A DNA stretch of 64,000 nucleotides from Phenylobacterium sp. Root700 (GTDB lineage: Bacteria; Pseudomonadota; Alphaproteobacteria; Caulobacterales; Caulobacteraceae), in the NCBI RefSeq assembly GCF_001429025.1, contig NZ_LMHT01000011.1:116372-180371 (forward strand), given 5' to 3'. This document shows positions 61,514-64,000 of the stretch, piece by piece (positions within the stretch are counted from its first letter, which is position 1; each line of letters opens with the position of its first letter). The position numbers and the translations under genes were made by a program. The notes under the pieces were generated by a model. The model saw nothing but the letters and a program-made list of their open reading frames with translations. It ran no database searches and had not been told where the DNA came from.

Positions 61514-63475
61514 ATGACGATGTCCAACGATCGCAGCCTTGGAATGGACCGGTCGATCAGTCGCCGCGACTTCGTCAACGGAGCGAGCGTGGCGGTCGGC
61601 GCGCTCGGCGTCCCCGGCGCGGCCTCGGCCGCTGCGGCGAAGCCCGCGGCGCAATCGGCCTATCCGCCGGCGCGGACCGGAATGCGCGGCAGCCATCCGG
61701 GCTCGTTTGAATCCGCGCACGCCTTGCGGGACGGCACGCTCGACATCGCCTCGGCGCGCGAGACCGACAAGACCTACGACCTAGTGATCGTCGGCGGGGG
61801 GCTGAGCGGCCTGGCGGCCGCCCACTTCTTCCTGAAGGACGTCGGCCCGGACGCCCGCGTGCTGATCTTGGAGAACCACGACGACTTTGGCGGTCACGCC
61901 AAGCGCAACGAGTTCCGTGTCGACGGCAAGCTGCTGGTGATCAACGGCGGTACGCTGAACATCGAGTCGCCTGAGCGCTACAATCAGTGGGCCAAGACCG
62001 TGCTCGACGACATCGGCGTCGATGTCGAACGCTATGAGCGCGCCAACAAGGACAACGACGCCCTCTATCGCTCGCGCGGCCTGGGCTCGGGCTACTTCTT
62101 CGACAAGGAGACCTGGGGCAAGGATCGCCTAGTGGTCGCCAAGCCCGGCGGCCGACGCGGAATGACCCCGGAAACCCTCGCCGCCACGCCGTTATCGGCC
62201 AAGGCGCAGGCCGACATGCTGCGGCTGATGAGCCCCGATCAGCCGGACTATCTGCCTGGCCTCACCGGCGCGCAGAAAATGGAGCGCCTGGCCCGCACCT
62301 CCTACAAGGACTACCTGCTCGAGATCGCGAAGGTCGATCCGCAGGTCTACTGGTTCTACCAGAACTCCGGCAGCGGGACGTTCTGCGTCGGGGCCGACGC
62401 CATGCCGGCCCTCTATGCCTGGGCGAACGGATCGCCCGGCTTCGCAGGCCTGAAGTTGTCGGCCCTGCCCGAGGGATTGTTCGCCGACCTGCCAGGCGGC
62501 CAGCACGGACGCCAGAAGTCCGGCGAGCGCGAGGTCCACTTCCCGGACGGCAACGCGACCGTGGCGCGGCTGCTGGTGCGCAAGTTGATCCCGGGCGCGA
62601 TCGACGGCGCCAGCCAGGAGGATATGGGCCTGGCCATGGTCGACTACGGCAAGCTGGACGTGGAGGGGCAATCCACGCGGATCCGCCTGAACAGCACCGT
62701 CGTCAACGTCAAGCACGACGGGGACGTGGCCAAGGCCACCGAGGCCCTGGTGACCTATGTCCAGGCCGGCCAGCTGCAACGGGTTCGAGGCAAGGCGGTG
62801 ATCATGGCCTGCTGGAACATGTTCATTCCGTACCTGGCGCCGGAGCTGCCGGCCGCCCAGCGCGAGGCCCTGGCCTATGGGGTCAAGGGGCCGCTGATCT
62901 ACACCAGCGTCGCGATCCGCAACTGGCGCGCCTTCGACAAGCTCGGCGTCGCGCGCATCTCCAGCCCGTCCAGCTTCCACGAGTCGGTGGAGCTGACCGA
63001 GGCCGCCAGCCTCGGCGGGCTGCAACACGCCAAGACGCCGGACGAGCCGATCGCGCTGCATCTGGTCAAGGTCATGAACAAGCCTGGACTGCCCAAGCGC
63101 GACCAGCACCGCGTCGGCCGGGCCGAACTGTTGGCCACGTCGTTTGAGACCTTCGAACGGAACATCCGCGATCAGCTGGGCCGCACCCTGGGCGCGGGCG
63201 GTTTCGATCCGGCGCGCGATATCGCCGGCATCGCGGTCAACCGCTGGCCGCATGGCTACGCCTATACCTACAACAGCCTCTACGACCCGATGGAGTGGGC
63301 CTACACCCAGAGCCCGGAGCGTCCTTGCGTGGTCGGTCGCCAGCCTTACGGCCTGATTTCCATCGCCAATTCCGACGCCGCGGCCAGCCCGCACACCGAC
63401 GCCGCCTTCCTGGAGGCTCACCGCGCGGTGAGCGAGGTGGTGGAGAAGCGCGTCTATCCGTTCGGTCGGCTCTGA
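61514..63475 (+). CDS. spermidine dehydrogenase-like FAD enzyme, SpdH2
   Basis: A 653-residue paralogue of SpdH1. It has the same exported N terminus (LGMDRSISRRDFVNG, RR at 17-18), FAD motif YDLVIVGGGLSGLAAAHFF and LILENHDDFGGHAKRNEF. The C-terminal half is conserved in HFPDGNATVARLL, RLNSTVV, GLPKRDQHRVGRAELLATSFE and VNRWPHGYAYTYNSLYDP. It differs by an insertion around residues 210-240. Different substrate preferences of the two enzymes (spermidine, putrescine or another polyamine) are likely. It follows the aminotransferase by 143 bases, and a terminator lies just after it. Confidence 0.88.
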   Translation: MTMSNDRSLGMDRSISRRDFVNGASVAVGALGVPGAASAAAAKPAAQSAYPPARTGMRGSHPGSFESAHALRDGTLDIASARETDKTYDLVIVGGGLSGLAAAHFFLKDVGPDARVLILENHDDFGGHAKRNEFRVDGKLLVINGGTLNIESPERYNQWAKTVLDDIGVDVERYERANKDNDALYRSRGLGSGYFFDKETWGKDRLVVAKPGGRRGMTPETLAATPLSAKAQADMLRLMSPDQPDYLPGLTGAQKMERLARTSYKDYLLEIAKVDPQVYWFYQNSGSGTFCVGADAMPALYAWANGSPGFAGLKLSALPEGLFADLPGGQHGRQKSGEREVHFPDGNATVARLLVRKLIPGAIDGASQEDMGLAMVDYGKLDVEGQSTRIRLNSTVVNVKHDGDVAKATEALVTYVQAGQLQRVRGKAVIMACWNMFIPYLAPELPAAQREALAYGVKGPLIYTSVAIRNWRAFDKLGVARISSPSSFHESVELTEAASLGGLQHAKTPDEPIALHLVKVMNKPGLPKRDQHRVGRAELLATSFETFERNIRDQLGRTLGAGGFDPARDIAGIAVNRWPHGYAYTYNSLYDPMEWAYTQSPERPCVVGRQPYGLISIANSDAAASPHTDAAFLEAHRAVSEVVEKRVYPFGRL

Positions 63476-63480
63476 CTCCG

Positions 63481-63507
63481 AAACTGGTGCTCTGCGCGCA
63501 CCAGTTT
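63481..63507 (+). terminator. terminator hairpin after SpdH2
   Basis: A 10-bp perfect stem AAACTGGTGC/GCACCAGTTT closes a 7-base loop. It lies six bases after the SpdH2 stop. The T run is short (three T, part of the stem), so efficiency is uncertain. It separates SpdH2 from alanine dehydrogenase. Confidence 0.65.
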
Positions 63508-63635
63508 GCGGGTCCGAAGTCATCTAGGCGGGGCGAGCTCAAACGCCCATAGCAAAGAGGGGCGGGGGCGAGACTATCCGCACGTTCTCCAGAGTATCTC
63601 GGCGATGGCCGGTGGTGAATATCAGAGGATAGGCG

Positions 63636-64000
63636 ATGCGTATTGGCGTCCCCAAAGAGATCAAGCATCACGAATATCGCGTCGGTCTGACGCCTGGCGC
63701 GGTTCGCGAGTATGTCGCGCGCGGCCATGAGGTTCTGATCGAGACCGGCGCGGGCCGAGCCATCGGCGCCCATGACGAGATCTATCGCCGGGCGGGCGCC
63801 GATATCGTGTCGAGCCCCGACGAGATCTTCGGCGAGGCGGAGATGGTCATCAAGGTCAAGGAGCCGCAGCCCGTGGAGTGGGCGCGTCTGCGCTCGGACC
63901 AGATCCTGTTCACCTACCTCCACCTAGCGCCCGACCCCGAACAGACCCGGGGCCTGATCGAATCCGGCTGCTCGGCCATCGCCTATGAGACGGTGAGCGA
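63636..64000 (+). CDS. ald: alanine dehydrogenase, N-terminal part (cut by window end)
   Basis: The window holds the first 121 codons. MRIGVPKEIKHHEYRVGLTP is the hallmark N terminus of alanine dehydrogenase, and the catalytic positions match the family exactly: R15, K75 (VIKVKEPQ) and H96 (FTYLHLAPD). The enzyme converts L-alanine to pyruvate and ammonia with NAD in the cytoplasm. Its position behind an omega-amino acid:pyruvate aminotransferase suggests that it recycles pyruvate and releases ammonium. The ATG at 63636 follows AGAGGATAGG. Confidence 0.92.
   Translation, partial: MRIGVPKEIKHHEYRVGLTPGAVREYVARGHEVLIETGAGRAIGAHDEIYRRAGADIVSSPDEIFGEAEMVIKVKEPQPVEWARLRSDQILFTYLHLAPDPEQTRGLIESGCSAIAYETVS

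Overview
The window is a GC-rich, densely packed stretch of a Gram-negative chromosome. It is most likely from an alphaproteobacterium of the Caulobacterales type (Caulobacter/Phenylobacterium-like). The evidence is six TonB-dependent outer-membrane receptors (or receptor-like proteins) in 64 kb, frequent GTG/TTG starts, many ATGA/GTGA stop-start overlaps, a DUF3597 protein, a FemAB/CelD-type acyltransferase next to a family 2 glycosyltransferase, and many Tat/Sec-exported oxidoreductases. This is inference from gene content; no rRNA or tRNA is present to settle it.

Layout. 1-6.4 kb: a small membrane ORF, a SAM methyltransferase, DUF3597, a TonB receptor, an M24 peptidase and a free-methionine-sulfoxide reductase. 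6.4-9.4 kb: a tight three-gene operon (acyltransferase, glycosyltransferase, HxD...H cupin-like protein), probably for surface polysaccharide. 9.5-11.4 kb: thiolase plus short-chain dehydrogenase. 11.5-17.6 kb: a short TonB-receptor-like barrel, a sorbosone-dehydrogenase-like lipoprotein, a Tat-exported flavin amine oxidase, and MetA carrying the residue that predicts acetyl-CoA use.

17.9-38.4 kb is an organosulfur island. The plus strand carries a TauD-type dioxygenase, a TonB receptor, an orphan sulfonate-binding lipoprotein, a 27-residue ORF and a peroxiredoxin-like protein. The minus strand carries SsuC, SsuB, an SfnB-like acyl-CoA-dehydrogenase relative, SsuD2, a D-2-hydroxyacid dehydrogenase, a class II aldolase and a second sulfonate-binding lipoprotein. 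After a short AT-rich gap come a TonB receptor, a Gln-type thiol dioxygenase (predicted 3-mercaptopropionate dioxygenase), a four-domain rhodanese, a GST, SsuD1 and a flavin reductase. A LysR regulator with a coupled RutE-like reductase diverges from ssuC. Together these could take up an organosulfur compound across both membranes, release sulfite and handle thiol intermediates.

38.6-43.1 kb: a sulfatase, a haloalkane-dehalogenase-like hydrolase, a metallo-beta-lactamase-fold hydrolase and a TetR regulator. The sulfatase promoter and the dehalogenase/MBL divergent promoter share an almost identical inverted repeat, so they look like one regulon. 43.2-46.3 kb: a cytochrome c and a two-subunit molybdenum hydroxylase.

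46.6-64 kb is a polyamine/amine catabolism region: two TonB receptors, GabT, GabD, two Tat-exported spermidine-dehydrogenase-like flavoproteins, an APC-family permease, a LysR regulator, an omega-amino-acid:pyruvate-type aminotransferase and the start of alanine dehydrogenase. The predicted flow is oxidation of polyamines in the periplasm, import of amino products, transamination to semialdehydes and succinate, and regeneration of pyruvate from alanine. No mobile element, CRISPR array, tRNA or rRNA gene was seen.
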